A model generated the notes under the pieces. That model searched no databases. It was not told where the DNA came from and was given only the letters and a program-made list of their open reading frames with translations. A stretch of 33,267 bases of DNA, from NCBI GenBank assembly GCA_049999725.1, contig JBNGIS010010371.1:1-33267 (forward strand), given 5' to 3'. Position numbers and translations under genes: made by a program. This stretch comes from Haplomitrium mnioides. Lineage: Eukaryota; Marchantiophyta; Haplomitriopsida; Calobryales. Positions 22,001 through 28,691 of the stretch are shown here, in pieces (within the stretch, counting starts at the first letter, position 1; every line of letters starts with the position of its first letter).

Positions 22001-25000
22001 TTGTACAGAAATTCACCTTCTTCACTAGTTTAGCTCCTAACTAGTTTAGAGGGGAATTTGGGGATAGTGCCATGTGGGGGCACCTGGTGGTGACATGTGT
22101 CAGCACCAGAAGGCTCCTTAGGGACATTTATGAGTCTTGTCCCTTTCATGAAATAGAGCAAGCACATGCATCGAGCATGTGCTTACTGATAGTGTAGGTG
22201 AAATATTGATTGTAGATCTTGTCCATACTTGTGGAAATAGCCTTCTTCACCTGCACATATTCAAGCGCCCATAGATTTTGAACAGGGCGCCCATAGAAAC
22301 CCAGCACATTGCTGGTATTGTAAAGAGTATTTAAATCGACTCGAGTGATGCTCATTGCATCCTCATTGCAACCACATTTCACTTGTAGCTCGTTTGTGCA
22401 TTTGATCAAGAAAGAGTCGTGTCTGAAGGAGATCCCGTTTTCGCTCAAGAAGGGTTTGCGTTTGTGTCTGAAGCAGGTCGTATTTGTGTCTAAGGGGCTC
22501 GTGTTCGTGTCTGGAAGGTCGCGCTCGCATCTGAAGGAGTTTGCGATCATGTCTGGAGGTAGTCACGTTTTCCCCTCTGGAAGAAGCTCGCGCAGCAGAA
22601 GGAGGTGGCGTTTCACCTCTTAAGGAGGTGACAGTCGTTTCCTTGCATAAGAGTGAATCGCGAGCAAGGAGGCAACTCTGCGAGTTGCGATTTAGGTGTG
22701 GAGTCGACCTGCGTTTTTTGTTCGAACCTGCTGACGAGAAGGCCTTCGCGAATCTGCTGTCGCACGACCTCTTCTTTGGAGCTGACGTTTTTACTTCTCT
22801 TTTGTCACAATACTCATCTTAAGTGGATTTTCGCTGCTGCATAATATCAACTCAATTTGATATTCTCAACATTCACACTCTTTGCTGATTGCTCCATGAG
22901 AACTTCAATGCAACCGATGTTGCTTGGAATGGGTCTGCTATTCTCAGGAAAGCTATAGATCACTCGAAGCTTGAAGTTCCAGGCCACCTAGGCTGTGGCC
23001 ATTGCCGCCCCTCCTGTCCTCTCGGTGTTCCACCATGTTAAAATCGCCTCCCTTGATCTAGTTCCTATCCTGAGAAAATGAGTGTAAGAGCTCAGTCCAC
23101 ATCCTCCGTCCCGTTATCCAGTTCCCATCCTGAGGAAGTGAGTGTAAGATCTCAGTCCACATCCTCCGCCTCTCACTCGCAAGGTTAGGAGTGTAGATGT
23201 TGAGCAGTGCCAAATTTCCTTCCTGGCAAGCCATCCAAATCTATCCGCAAAGCATGACCATTGCATAGAGAGTAGTTCCCTTTGTAGAATGGAGCCAACT
23301 TAGCTGATATACCAATGCCCACTCCATCCTTGAATCTCTCTGCTTCTGTAGGCCAGATCTCTCCACGTTGCCAGAGCAGTTTCAGCAGGAATTTACCTCT
23401 GGGTCCACTGAGTTTATGTTCTTGAATAAAAAGGACATCGATGATTGGCTTGAATTTTCTGATGAAATCAGTAATAGCCTCCTTTTGCATTTGTCCTCAT
23501 GGATCCCTCTGACATTGTAGCTAAGGAATTGGATCTTCATGGAAAACAGGATAGAGGGCTAGCCATCAAATCCTCCTTACCAAGAATGTCTTCCAGCATA
23601 TTGATGCCTGAACGACCCAAGCTCGGAGAACTCTGAGGTTCCTGATCCAGGATGCCAAGGGTGGCAGCTTGAGGAGCAGCTGGGGACAGAGACTTGCCTA
23701 CCTGAGTATGCTGTGTAAGAGGAGTAGCAGTTGCTGCTTCTGCGGGACCTGACACCTGTGGTGGTCTATTCCTGATGTTCCATCTTACCGAGGGCCTCTC
23801 CACTGATTTCTCCTTGTTTTGGAGGGTGGGCTTGGGAGTCTTGAGGAGCAAAGAAGGGGCTGTCCTAGTGTAACGGCATGTCACCTTCCTCCACTCTCCA
23901 TCCAATTCTGATGTAGGGGAAACAGACTGCTCTGCACAGATGGAAGAATCGAGTGGAGCATCAGATGGTAAACTAGACCTATCCTCCACCAGGCTTCCCT
24001 TCTGTCCGTTGGAGGGGCTAACCGACAGGAGCAAAGGAGGGGGACTATTGCAACTGGCAGACTCTCCGGGATTGGAAGATTGTGTCTGTTGCGAGTTCAG
24101 GCAGGCATCCTTCCCATGACACTTGACTTTGCTCCCTGGTGTTGCCAGAATCTCTGCAGATCTTGAGGCTTGTCCTAGGGGCAGCTCTGATGGTGACTTC
24201 ATCATAGAGGGTGCTGCTTAGGTTGAAGTCCCAGGCCAGTCCTCGATAGCCCCGGAGGGACCTCCAGCCCTTCTTGCTGGAGAGGCGCTCAAGTGGCTCT
24301 TAGCCTTCCCTTTGTCTCTAAGGATCTCTCCCTTTCCTCGCTTGGACCAGCTGCGAATGTGGCCCAAGGGACAGTCTCTGATGAAGTGGTCGAGGCTGCA
24401 ACGCCCAAGACATCTTAGAGGGATGCCGTCATATTCCACTTCTTGGAGCGGCGCTTGTTGACAGGAGGACATTGTCATTTGCATACAAGAGAATACCAAT
24501 GGTCTTGGCTAGCAGATTGGGGGCAGGGGCGCTCATATTGACCAGTACTGCCTCCAGTTTGTGGATGAACAGACCAAATAGGGTGGGAGAAAATGGGTAA
24601 GCCTGCTTGACGCCGATGTTGCAGTGGATAGACTCGGACATATCCTGATGAGTGTGGACACATGCCAAAACTTCGTCATATAAGATCGGGATGGCTGTAA
24701 TCCAGTCAGTTGGTAGGTTTATCTCTTGTAAACTGGACCAGAGTTTGTTGTGTGCTACTGAGTCAAAAGCTTTCTGGAAGATTTTATTTCTGAATTATCT
24801 CTCTTTATCAGTGTTACTGATTCCTTTTTTCTTCTACTTTATTGCTCTCCAATTTACAGAGTTGTGCATGTTAGAACACTTTTCCCTTTCTCTTTGAACT
24901 GTGTGACTGTAGAAAACCTGTGCAAAGTTGCATGTTATTAAATGGTGAGGTTTTAATGACAGGGTTGAAAACTTGATTGAAAAAGGGGCTGGAAATGACT

Positions 25001-26157
25001 CGTTATTGGAGCAAACCTGGAACCATATTGGTGACTTTTATGCTGACCGGCAAAGTGGAAGGAAAGCAGCAACTTATTATGCAAAGTCTAAGAATACTGA
25101 AAAGTTAGCAGATTGCTTCTATGGTCTACAGAGTTGGCAGGAACTTGAGAAGCTCATGGGCACTTTACATGATGGTTCTCCACTTCTTTTGAACATTGCC
25201 AAAAAGTTTGCTAGTGTTGGGATTTGTGAGCATGCAGTGAGTATAGACAGTATTCAACTCAAAACAGCAACTCGTAGCTTTATTAATATATTATCTCATT
25301 GCCTATACTTATTTTCATTGTTAACTATTCACATGATATAATTGTGAATGCTATAAGTAATAAATGGACAGCATAAAATGATGAATGCCATCTTTGCTTC
25401 CACTTGAAACTTTTCGCATCTGGTTTGTTGACATAGGTGACTGGTTTTCTCCGTGGGGGTGACGTAAAAGCTGCCATCGATTGCTGCATGGAGCTTAATT
25501 ATTGGAATATGGCCATGGAACTGTCAAAGCAATACAATCTTGAAAAATCTTTCAGTGGAACAATAGCCAAGTACACAAAACATCTCTTGCAATTAGGCTA
25601 TCCACTACATGCAGTGGAGGTCTATCAGAAAGGTGGTCAACACCAGCATGCTGCAAGAGTCCTGAACCAGCTGGCAAGAGAACCACCTATCAAGAAGGTA
25701 CTTTAATTCTTTTTTTGATATTAGAGTTGGAAAGGGATTCGTAAACTGCTTTGTTTAGTTGAAAGCTTATATTGTATCATTTTTGTAAGCTCTTTCAGGC
25801 AGGCCCACTGACAGTGAAGAAGATGTATGTGCTGGCAGCTTTGCAAGTGCACGCACATAGGGCTGCTACTTTGAACTCACAGGTATGTCTTGAAACAGAG
25901 GAGCTTAAATTTTCATGTGAGTTATGAATTGAGATATAGAGATGCTGATCAACAACAAGCAACCCCAGACTGCATAACTGACTTTTGTTGCAATTTACAT
26001 TGAACTAGCAAAATTTTGAAAATTCGTTAAAAAACTTGATCTGGTGATTCTCAGCTTGCTAAATTTTACTTCCTTGATATTGCAGGCCCAAGTGGTGTCT
26101 GGTGTAGTCACATCTGGGAAAAGTATAGCTGCAACAATGCTTGATGGCCTAATTCAG
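7101..26157 (+). CDS. IFT121: Intraflagellar transport protein IFT121 (WDR35), 19 exons, 3' end missing
   Basis: IFT121 is a peripheral subunit of IFT complex A. It works on the ciliary axoneme in retrograde transport and cargo entry; in plants the only expected site is the flagellated sperm. I built the model by exon-by-exon comparison with the known WDR35 family. The 19 exons total 3,009 nt (1,003 codons) and keep frame at every join. Residues 1 to about 340 and 345 to about 635 form two WD40 propellers. Residues from about 640 are the alpha-solenoid ([28 protein letters not shown]-type and [11 protein letters not shown] motifs). The start [10 protein letters not shown] matches the family's N-terminus. 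Human WDR35 has about 1,170-1,180 residues, so the last 170-200 residues and the stop must lie beyond 26157. Intron 15 is 11,873 bp and full of transposons. No stop or frameshift interrupts the spliced frame, so the gene looks functional. Confidence 0.93.
11027..11203 (+). other. Exon-like segment inside IFT121 intron 10
   Basis: This 177-nt segment is bounded by a good acceptor (ttttcacag) and a donor (aag|gtacac) and has coding-like composition; one frame reads [18 protein letters not shown] onward without a stop. It does not align with WDR35. Joined to exon 10 in phase, it meets a TGA after about 18 codons. It could be a stop-introducing cassette exon or a relic of other sequence; transcript data are absent. 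Confidence 0.3.
13115..13370 (+). repeat. Imperfect tandem duplication, period 126 bp
   Basis: Two copies start with aacccctattcatgaa at 13115 and 13241. Shared inner blocks include tgatattgatgagacac and gggaa-gttgctgta. A third partial match, gagtttggggatctc, appears at about 13418. It lies just inside the 5' end of intron 15 and has no coding sense. Confidence 0.7.
13430..13861 (+). mobile_element. 3' end of a LINE, split by the Copia insertion
   Basis: The end (gattgttggctg..., aataaaggttttgctttcag) resembles the 3' tail at 28505-28690. That tail finishes aataaagttgtttgctttctgtc and then poly(A). After the Copia element, an A-rich tail resumes at 17831 (tcaacaaaacagagaaaaa). The frame at 13433-13780 (115 codons) has no recognised domain and I do not call it a protein. 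The 5' boundary near 13430 is approximate. Confidence 0.6.
13857..13861 (+). repeat. Target-site duplication of Copia-1 (left)
   Basis: TTCAG here equals TTCAG at 17826-17830. Five-base duplications are the usual size for Copia integrases. Confidence 0.9.
13862..14187 (-). repeat. 3' LTR of Copia-1
   Basis: 326 bp. On the minus strand it runs from TATTGAGAC to TTTTTCAACA. It contains a TATA box (TATATAAAG on the minus strand, near 14008-14020) and a run of C's. It is followed at 14188 by the polypurine tract. Confidence 0.95.
14136..17150 (-). pseudogene. Copia-1 gag-pol polyprotein, frameshifted and deleted
   Basis: The start is probably the ATG at 17150 (MADGISQIV), after a short upstream in-frame extension. 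Gag runs [19 protein letters not shown], then a 16-bp duplication at 16981-17010 shifts frame. Gag resumes from about 16980 to a zinc knuckle near 16320 with Tyr at the second Cys position ([14 protein letters not shown]). The aspartic protease is missing: sequence jumps near 16150 to the GAG-pre-integrase region ([18 protein letters not shown]). The integrase core shows [29 protein letters not shown] and [11 protein letters not shown] with its catalytic acidic residues. A further frameshift lies near 14850. RT begins correctly (WKVYKL-type, [19 protein letters not shown]) but jumps at about 14460 to the end of RNase H ([24 protein letters not shown]). The YVDD site is gone. It cannot make a working RT. 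Confidence 0.93.
14188..14200 (-). promoter_or_regulatory. Polypurine tract of Copia-1
   Basis: On the minus strand GAGCTCGAGGGGGAG ends flush against the 3' LTR start. This primes plus-strand DNA synthesis in LTR elements. Confidence 0.85.
17389..17480 (-). repeat. 20-bp tandem repeat in the Copia-1 leader
   Basis: Five units of 20 bp (plus-strand ctctctattcatgaatcttg) lie immediately after the PBS in the element's 5' leader. Each unit carries one minus-strand ATG, at 17480, 17460, 17440, 17420 and 17400. The first four each open a 7-codon uORF whose TGA overlaps the next ATG. Confidence 0.9.
17481..17498 (-). promoter_or_regulatory. Primer-binding site of Copia-1
   Basis: Minus strand TGGTATCAGAGCAGGTTC, complementary to the 3' end of initiator-Met tRNA, directly adjoining the 5' LTR. 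Confidence 0.95.
17499..17825 (-). repeat. 5' LTR of Copia-1
   Basis: 327 bp, nearly identical to 13862-14187. The minus-strand TATA box (TGAGTATATAAAGAAG) lies near 17645-17660 and would start the element's transcript. Confidence 0.95.
17826..17830 (+). repeat. Target-site duplication of Copia-1 (right)
   Basis: TTCAG, matching 13857-13861. The host LINE tail resumes directly after it. Confidence 0.9.
17831..18048 (-). pseudogene. LINE ORF2 C-terminal fragment
   Basis: After a short A-rich plus-strand tail, the minus strand translates to [18 protein letters not shown], closely matching GSHRLRCETAKWSMIDNK in the better LINE C-terminus at 29000-29622. The cysteines expected further on are lost. 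It ends where the LTR at 18049 begins. Confidence 0.7.
18049..18884 (+). mobile_element. Copia fragment: LTR plus start of gag
   Basis: The 5' edge TGTTGGAAG with tgctgctgtaaat, ctagttag and gccacgtgtcag matches the LTR pieces at 30125 and 32833. A TATA-like tgtttatatactcac lies near 18381. Gag-like plus-strand sequence follows at about 18670-18880 ([30 protein letters not shown]), as in Copia gag N-termini, but with stops. I could not place the LTR end or PBS. The fragment ends where a LINE ORF1 scrap starts. Confidence 0.6.
18885..19041 (-). pseudogene. LINE ORF1-tail fragment abutting a poly(A) tail
   Basis: The minus strand reads [18 protein letters not shown], matching the ORF1 tail [20 protein letters not shown] of the element next door at 19328-20236. 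It begins directly after that element's poly(A), so the two lie head to tail. Confidence 0.7.
19042..19920 (-). mobile_element. ORF1-only LINE derivative, copy 1 (poly(A)-ended)
   Basis: On the minus strand the LINE ORF1 C-terminal region is followed by about 290 bp of 3' UTR and a poly(A) run at 19042-19050. No ORF2 lies between ORF1 and the tail. The same arrangement and the same 3' UTR occur at 26541-27769 on the plus strand. Shared 3' UTR blocks include tggcctggggctagtgatg, gttgggtagctgtcgctgga and cacttcctgtc before the A-run. Confidence 0.75.
19328..20236 (-). CDS. Chimeric open frame: LINE RT C-terminus fused to LINE ORF1 tail
   Basis: This 302-codon frame is uninterrupted. Residues 1 to about 106 are the end of a LINE RT ([50 protein letters not shown]). 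From about residue 107 it becomes a low-complexity, hydrophilic ORF1 tail ([39 protein letters not shown]) ending EPE. The same ORF1 tail is found separately at about 26900-27490, so the join is a rearrangement, not a normal domain order. The upstream RT frame is broken, and no promoter is seen. It is probably an accidental open frame, not a working protein. Confidence 0.6.
   Translation of the reverse strand: MKILGIPFGLQSGLQGIKNILVDRIRSKLKFWCNRYISLPGRLLIINQILLGSIWYFASSWVGSSSPFIEIKQLVRNFFWSGIGENCKAPVVWETCMKRKKEGGLGSAQGVEDRNQADSNPPTENFCKDLVQKDSENSTDPGRKNPVNPRPAQGETLDELANGSGEKMGQERAHDVIDDAVVANARQVDNQVVTEEELPADMGENSWKVINRHTRHNKPKKESLAVEIRITHSRSQSLARTPGSGKMTGQITARKVDQTRFSKADILGKKIMEDNDESLEGSSEEDSLLHNVIPSRTSVEPE
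20240..21959 (-). pseudogene. LINE ORF2: end of endonuclease and reverse transcriptase
   Basis: Minus strand, read from high to low coordinates. [12 protein letters not shown] and [10 protein letters not shown] (about 21940-21830) are the last part of the endonuclease, with its SDH motif. The linker follows ([32 protein letters not shown]). RT motifs are [55 protein letters not shown] and [12 protein letters not shown], so the catalytic YADD is intact. Stops or frameshifts occur near 21760, 20880, 20515 and 20250. The block continues in frame into the chimeric frame below 20236. It is the lower half of the LINE whose ORF1 and endonuclease start lie at 22877-24470. Confidence 0.9.
21960..22871 (-). 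repeat. Solo LTR (912 bp) inserted in the LINE endonuclease
   Basis: It runs TGTTGGAAAT to CTCAACA and is flanked by TTCGC (21955-21959) and TTCAC (22872-22876), a 5-bp duplication with one change. The LINE endonuclease reading resumes across it. No coding DNA is inside. Its high-coordinate end matches the LTR piece at 31520-31872 (aagtggattttcgctgctgca, cgaacctgctgacg). Its middle, on the minus strand, matches 29990-30124 (acaataccagcaatgtg). Degenerate repeats of a gtgtctgaaggaggtcgcg-like unit occupy about 22425-22640. Confidence 0.85.
22877..23540 (-). pseudogene. LINE ORF2 start: AP endonuclease domain
   Basis: ORF2 begins at the ATG 23540-23538 with [15 protein letters not shown], the usual first strand of an apurinic-type LINE endonuclease. 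A frameshift follows, then [17 protein letters not shown] (catalytic E of QEHKL), DGVGIGIS and another shift to [11 protein letters not shown] 60-bp direct duplication at 23049-23168 repeats RRMWTE-LHS-Q sequence in frame. [16 protein letters not shown] follows near 23050-23000. It ends FSWSNQQRV at the solo LTR and continues at 21959. Confidence 0.85.
23537..24470 (-). pseudogene. LINE ORF1 (nucleic-acid-binding protein), one internal stop
   Basis: Minus strand. The block opens with [11 protein letters not shown] and a CCHC-like knuckle ([15 protein letters not shown]) whose first spacing is altered from CX2C to CX3C. A proline/serine-rich stretch follows, then [11 protein letters not shown] and [12 protein letters not shown], ending SCFP. 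A single TAA at 24220-24218 is in the same frame as both flanking parts; an ancestral CAA is possible. The terminal TGA (23539-23537) overlaps the ORF2 ATG as ATGA. The N-terminal part is missing: at about 24455 it is joined to RT from a different LINE. Confidence 0.8.
24440..24785 (-). pseudogene. RT fragment of a second LINE family
   Basis: The minus strand translates to [14 protein letters not shown], then [30 protein letters not shown] and [12 protein letters not shown]. The motif order is that of LINE RT. The catalytic YADD has become YAND. It differs from the RT at 20240-21959 ([12 protein letters not shown]), so it comes from another family. It joins ORF1 sequence near 24455. Confidence 0.8.
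24786..24962 (+). other. 3' end of IFT121 intron 15
   Basis: Pyrimidine-rich sequence (ttcttctactttattgctc and later stretches) leading to the acceptor gacag at 24958-24962. This looks like original intron sequence not derived from the transposons. Confidence 0.6.
24963..26157 (+). CDS. IFT121: IFT121 exons 16-19 (alpha-solenoid)
   Basis: Exons: 24963-25236, 25437-25697, 25799-25882, 26086-26157. Exon 15 ends in phase 2 (AT) and exon 16 supplies the G, restoring a Met codon in DWFMVENL, which aligns with DWFRVLQL of animal WDR35. Exon 16 carries [18 protein letters not shown]. Exon 17 begins [17 protein letters not shown], a TPR-like helical pair. Exon 18 has [11 protein letters not shown] and exon 19 ends DGLIQ before a GTAAGA donor. 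Human WDR35 continues for roughly 170-200 residues with a cysteine-containing C-terminus; none of it is recognisable to the right edge of the window, which implies a last visible intron longer than 7 kb or loss of the 3' exons. Confidence 0.9.
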
Positions 26158-26389
26158 GTAAGATGTTCAGTTATGCAGTGAAACTATTTTGTTGGTATGG
26201 AAGCAGGATAGTTTATGTTGAATTTGCGGCCCAAGTATAAAAGCTGGGGGATCCATAGTATGAAAATAAACTTCGAAAGGTGGACACCTTTCTAAAGAAA
26301 CAGGGACTTTTGACTAGTCAACAGACATTGCCTTTAAGGCTTATTAAAGTTAAATTTCTGTGTTTTGATGCTGAGGCTGTTGAGAAGGA
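26158..26389 (+). other. 5' part of IFT121 intron 19
   Basis: It begins GTAAGATG directly after exon 19. No exon of the family is readable here. A weak LINE ORF1-like reading may start near 26330 (RLIKVKF, FDAEAVEKEW), which I do not claim. Confidence 0.5.
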
Positions 26390-26543
26390 ATGGCCAATCT
26401 TTGTAAAAACAAGCCAAAAAAAGAATTAATGGCTGCAGAGCTTCAGATCACACACAGCAGATCTCAGGGCTTGGCCAGAAACTGGGGCTTAGGGAGAATG
26501 ACAGGGCAGATCACGCCAGAAAGGTGGACTGAATGGAAATCAA
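26390..26543 (+). pseudogene. LINE ORF1-tail fragment preceding derivative copy 2
   Basis: Reads KPKKELMAAELQITHSRSQ and GRMTGQITPERWTEW, the same tail segment found at 27234-27360 and 18885-19041. It lies upstream of the zinc-knuckle part of ORF1, so the order of ORF1 pieces is permuted. Confidence 0.65.
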
Positions 26544-27769
26544 TTGCCCATGATAGCCAACCTCTTCGGGAAACGCATTCATGTTCCATCAAGAGTGGAC
26601 GAGATGCATGTTAGATTCTGTGTTCAAATGGATGCATCTAAAGGAGCGAGTCCAGTATTGAAACTGAACTTTCCTGAGGGAACTTTCTCCCAAGAGGTGG
26701 AGTATGATGGCATCCCTCTCAGATGCTTCCACTGCAGGAGCACAGATCACCTGATTGGAGACTGCCCTCTAGGGAACGCCAAGGGTTACATTCAGAAAAA
26801 GAAGGGTGAGGTGCTAACAAAGGCTCATGCTAGCCTGAGTATTGGTGACTCTCTTTCCACGGAAAGGGAGAAAAAATCTGCTGAAGAGACAGTAAGACAC
26901 TCCTCAGCACAAGGGGTGGAAGACAGAACTGAGTCTTATCCACCCACAGAGAATTTGTGTAAAGATCTTGTACAAAAAGACTCTGAAAACAGTACAGATC
27001 CAGGGAGGAAGAATTCAGTAAACCCCAGGCCAGCTCAAGGAAAGAGGCCAGAGGAGTTGGCTAATAGCTCTGGAGAGAAGATGGGACAAGAAAGGGCACT
27101 TGATGAGATAGATGCTGCGGTTGTTGCGAATGCAAGGCAAATCAACGACCTAGTCGCAACGGAGGAGGAGCTTGTGGCTAACATGGGAGATAACAGCTGG
27201 AAGGTCATCAACCGCTACACTCGGCGTAAATAACCAACGAAACAATCTTTTGCTGCTGAAATTCGAATCACACACAGCAGATCTCAAAGCGTGGCCGGGA
27301 CTCCTAGCTCAGGGAAAATGACAGGGCAGATCACGGCCAGAATGGTGGACCTAACAAGATTTTCTAAACCAGACATTCTGGGGAAGAAAATAATGGAGGA
27401 CGATGAATCCCAGGAAGGCTCATCGGAGGATGATTCACTGTTGCACAGTGTAATCCCCTCTCTAATCTCCGTGGAACCAGAAGAAAGATAGTCTCTCAAG
27501 CTATCATTTTTACTGGAGTTGGTTTGAAGTAGAATTGACTGTAAGTAATGTTGATCATTTTCTGGATTGATGGCCTGGGGCTAGTGATGTACCTCAGGAG
27601 AACATGTGATAGATTTCATTGTTGGGTAGCTGTCGCTGGACACCTTTGTGTCCCGACTTGGCTACCTTTGAGGAAGTGGTTTGCTTTAGCCCAGACTTTT
27701 ACTCTTTGCCGCTTCGGCAGTTGTATTTGATGTTTGGAAATAAAGTTTTTACTTCCTGTCAAAAAAAAA
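26541..27769 (+). mobile_element. ORF1-only LINE derivative, copy 2 (poly(A)-ended)
   Basis: It has ORF1 (26544-27491), a 3' UTR of about 270 bp and a poly(A) run at 27761-27769. The 3' UTR and tail correspond to those of copy 1 at 19042-19330 on the other strand. There is no endonuclease or RT between ORF1 and the tail. It resembles the half-L1 elements of mammals, which are ORF1-only L1 relatives; this comparison is inference. Confidence 0.75.
26544..27491 (+). pseudogene. LINE ORF1 protein of derivative copy 2, one in-frame stop
   Basis: The N-terminal part carries FGKRIHVPSRVDEMHVRFCV and [21 protein letters not shown], followed by a good CCHC knuckle (CFHCRSTDHLIGDC, CX2CX4HX4C, residues about 63-76). 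A long hydrophilic stretch follows ([28 protein letters not shown]), then WKVINRYTRRK and a TAA at 27231-27233. The same frame continues with [28 protein letters not shown] and ends EPEER. Copy 1 has a lysine codon where the TAA lies. Such proteins bind nucleic acid and package the LINE RNA. The N-terminal domain before the knuckle is short compared with full plant L1 ORF1. Confidence 0.75.
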
Positions 27770-28053
27770 GAAAAGAAAGGTGGACTGAATGAGGTTTTCT
27801 AAATTAGACCTTCTGGTGAAGAAAATTTTGGAGGATGATGAAGATTCCCTGTAAGTCTCATTGGAGGTTGATTCACTGGCGCACAGTGTAGTTCCCTCTC
27901 GACTCTCCATGGAACCAGAATGAACATAGTGTCTCCAGCCAGCTATCAACAAGGTGCACTAGATTTACTGGAGTTTGTTTGAAGTAGAATTGATTGGTAG
28001 TTAATGTTGATTATTTTCTGGATTGATGGCCTGGGGCTAGTGATGGACCTCAG
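27770..28053 (+). mobile_element. Further ORF1-tail/3' UTR copy directly after a poly(A) tail
   Basis: Starts in the A-rich tail of copy 2 and reads like VD..RFSKLDLLVKKILEDDED with a stop, then the same 3' UTR (tggcctggggctagtgatg). It is broken at 28053 by a (TATTC)n-tailed repeat. 3' UTR-like sequence (ctggataccttggtgtcctg) resumes after it at about 28156. Confidence 0.7.
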
Positions 28054-28155
28054 GAATAGAATAGAATAGAATTCGATTAAAGTCCAGAGCCAGACCTAGG
28101 GCCACAAGGACTAAGAGTAAGTTGCACACAAGAGTGTGGAAGGGTGTGAAAAAAC
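28054..28155 (-). repeat. Short (TATTC)n-tailed interspersed repeat, copy 1
   Basis: Minus strand: ...GGCTCTGGACTTTAATCGAATTC then TATTC units. On the plus strand the tail is gaatagaatagaatag at 28054. It splits a LINE-derivative 3' UTR. It could be a SINE or the truncated 3' end of a LINE. Confidence 0.6.
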
Positions 28156-28311
28156 AGTCACTGGATACCTTGGTGTCCTGACTTGGCTTCCTCCTTTTAT
28201 TATATACAAAGAAGAGAACCAAATGAAACTTGAAAGTTTCTGGTGGTGGGGTTGTTCTAACATTAAAGCAAGGGGTATTATTTTTGTCAAGGATGGAAGC
28301 AGGAAAGTGGA
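28156..28311 (+). other. Continuation of the interrupted 3' UTR sequence
   Basis: The first part matches the derivative 3' UTR (acaccttggtgtcc, gacttggct). The remainder has no recognised feature. Confidence 0.4.
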
Positions 28312-28400
28312 AGGAAGAATTGAATTGAATTGAATTCTTAAAATCCCAAACCAGCCTGAGGGCAACAGGGACTGATTAGGAGGACTTGTAATAGGTTCTT
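28312..28400 (-). repeat. Short interspersed repeat, copy 2 (diverged)
   Basis: The plus-strand tail is gaattgaattgaattgaatt, followed by a diverged core (aaatcccaaaccagcctgag). 3' UTR-like sequence (tgtagctggacacttttgtg) follows at about 28410. Confidence 0.5.
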
Positions 28401-28504
28401 TAGCCATGTAGCTGTAGCTGGACACTTTTGTGTCGTCTTAATTAAATCAGAACTCAGCAGATTAACACTGGCTACATGATCATGTAAAGGAAACACCTCG
28501 TTGA

Positions 28505-28690
28505 ATAGAAGGGCTCCACGAAATCTAGATGTTAGTAGTAATTTGGATTGAGGGCATTGGGTTACTTATGTTTTTCTAGACTCCTGAAAGGGAGTGATAG
28601 ATTGATGTTATTTGCCGCTCGGCCTGATTGTTGGCTGCAGTTGTTCCTTTGATGAGTGAAAGTAAATAAAGTTGTTTGCTTTCTGTCAAA
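28505..28690 (+). mobile_element. LINE 3' end with short poly(A)
   Basis: It matches the LINE tail at about 13690-13861: aatttggattgaggg, tagactcctgaaagggagtg, gattgttggctg, aataaag. It ends gctttctgtcaaaaaa, where the next short repeat begins. Confidence 0.65.
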
Positions 28691-28691
28691 A

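Noticed and set aside
22146-22844. Open frames of 90-134 codons in the solo LTR
   Set aside because: They lie in non-coding LTR sequence with degenerate repeats; no domain is visible.
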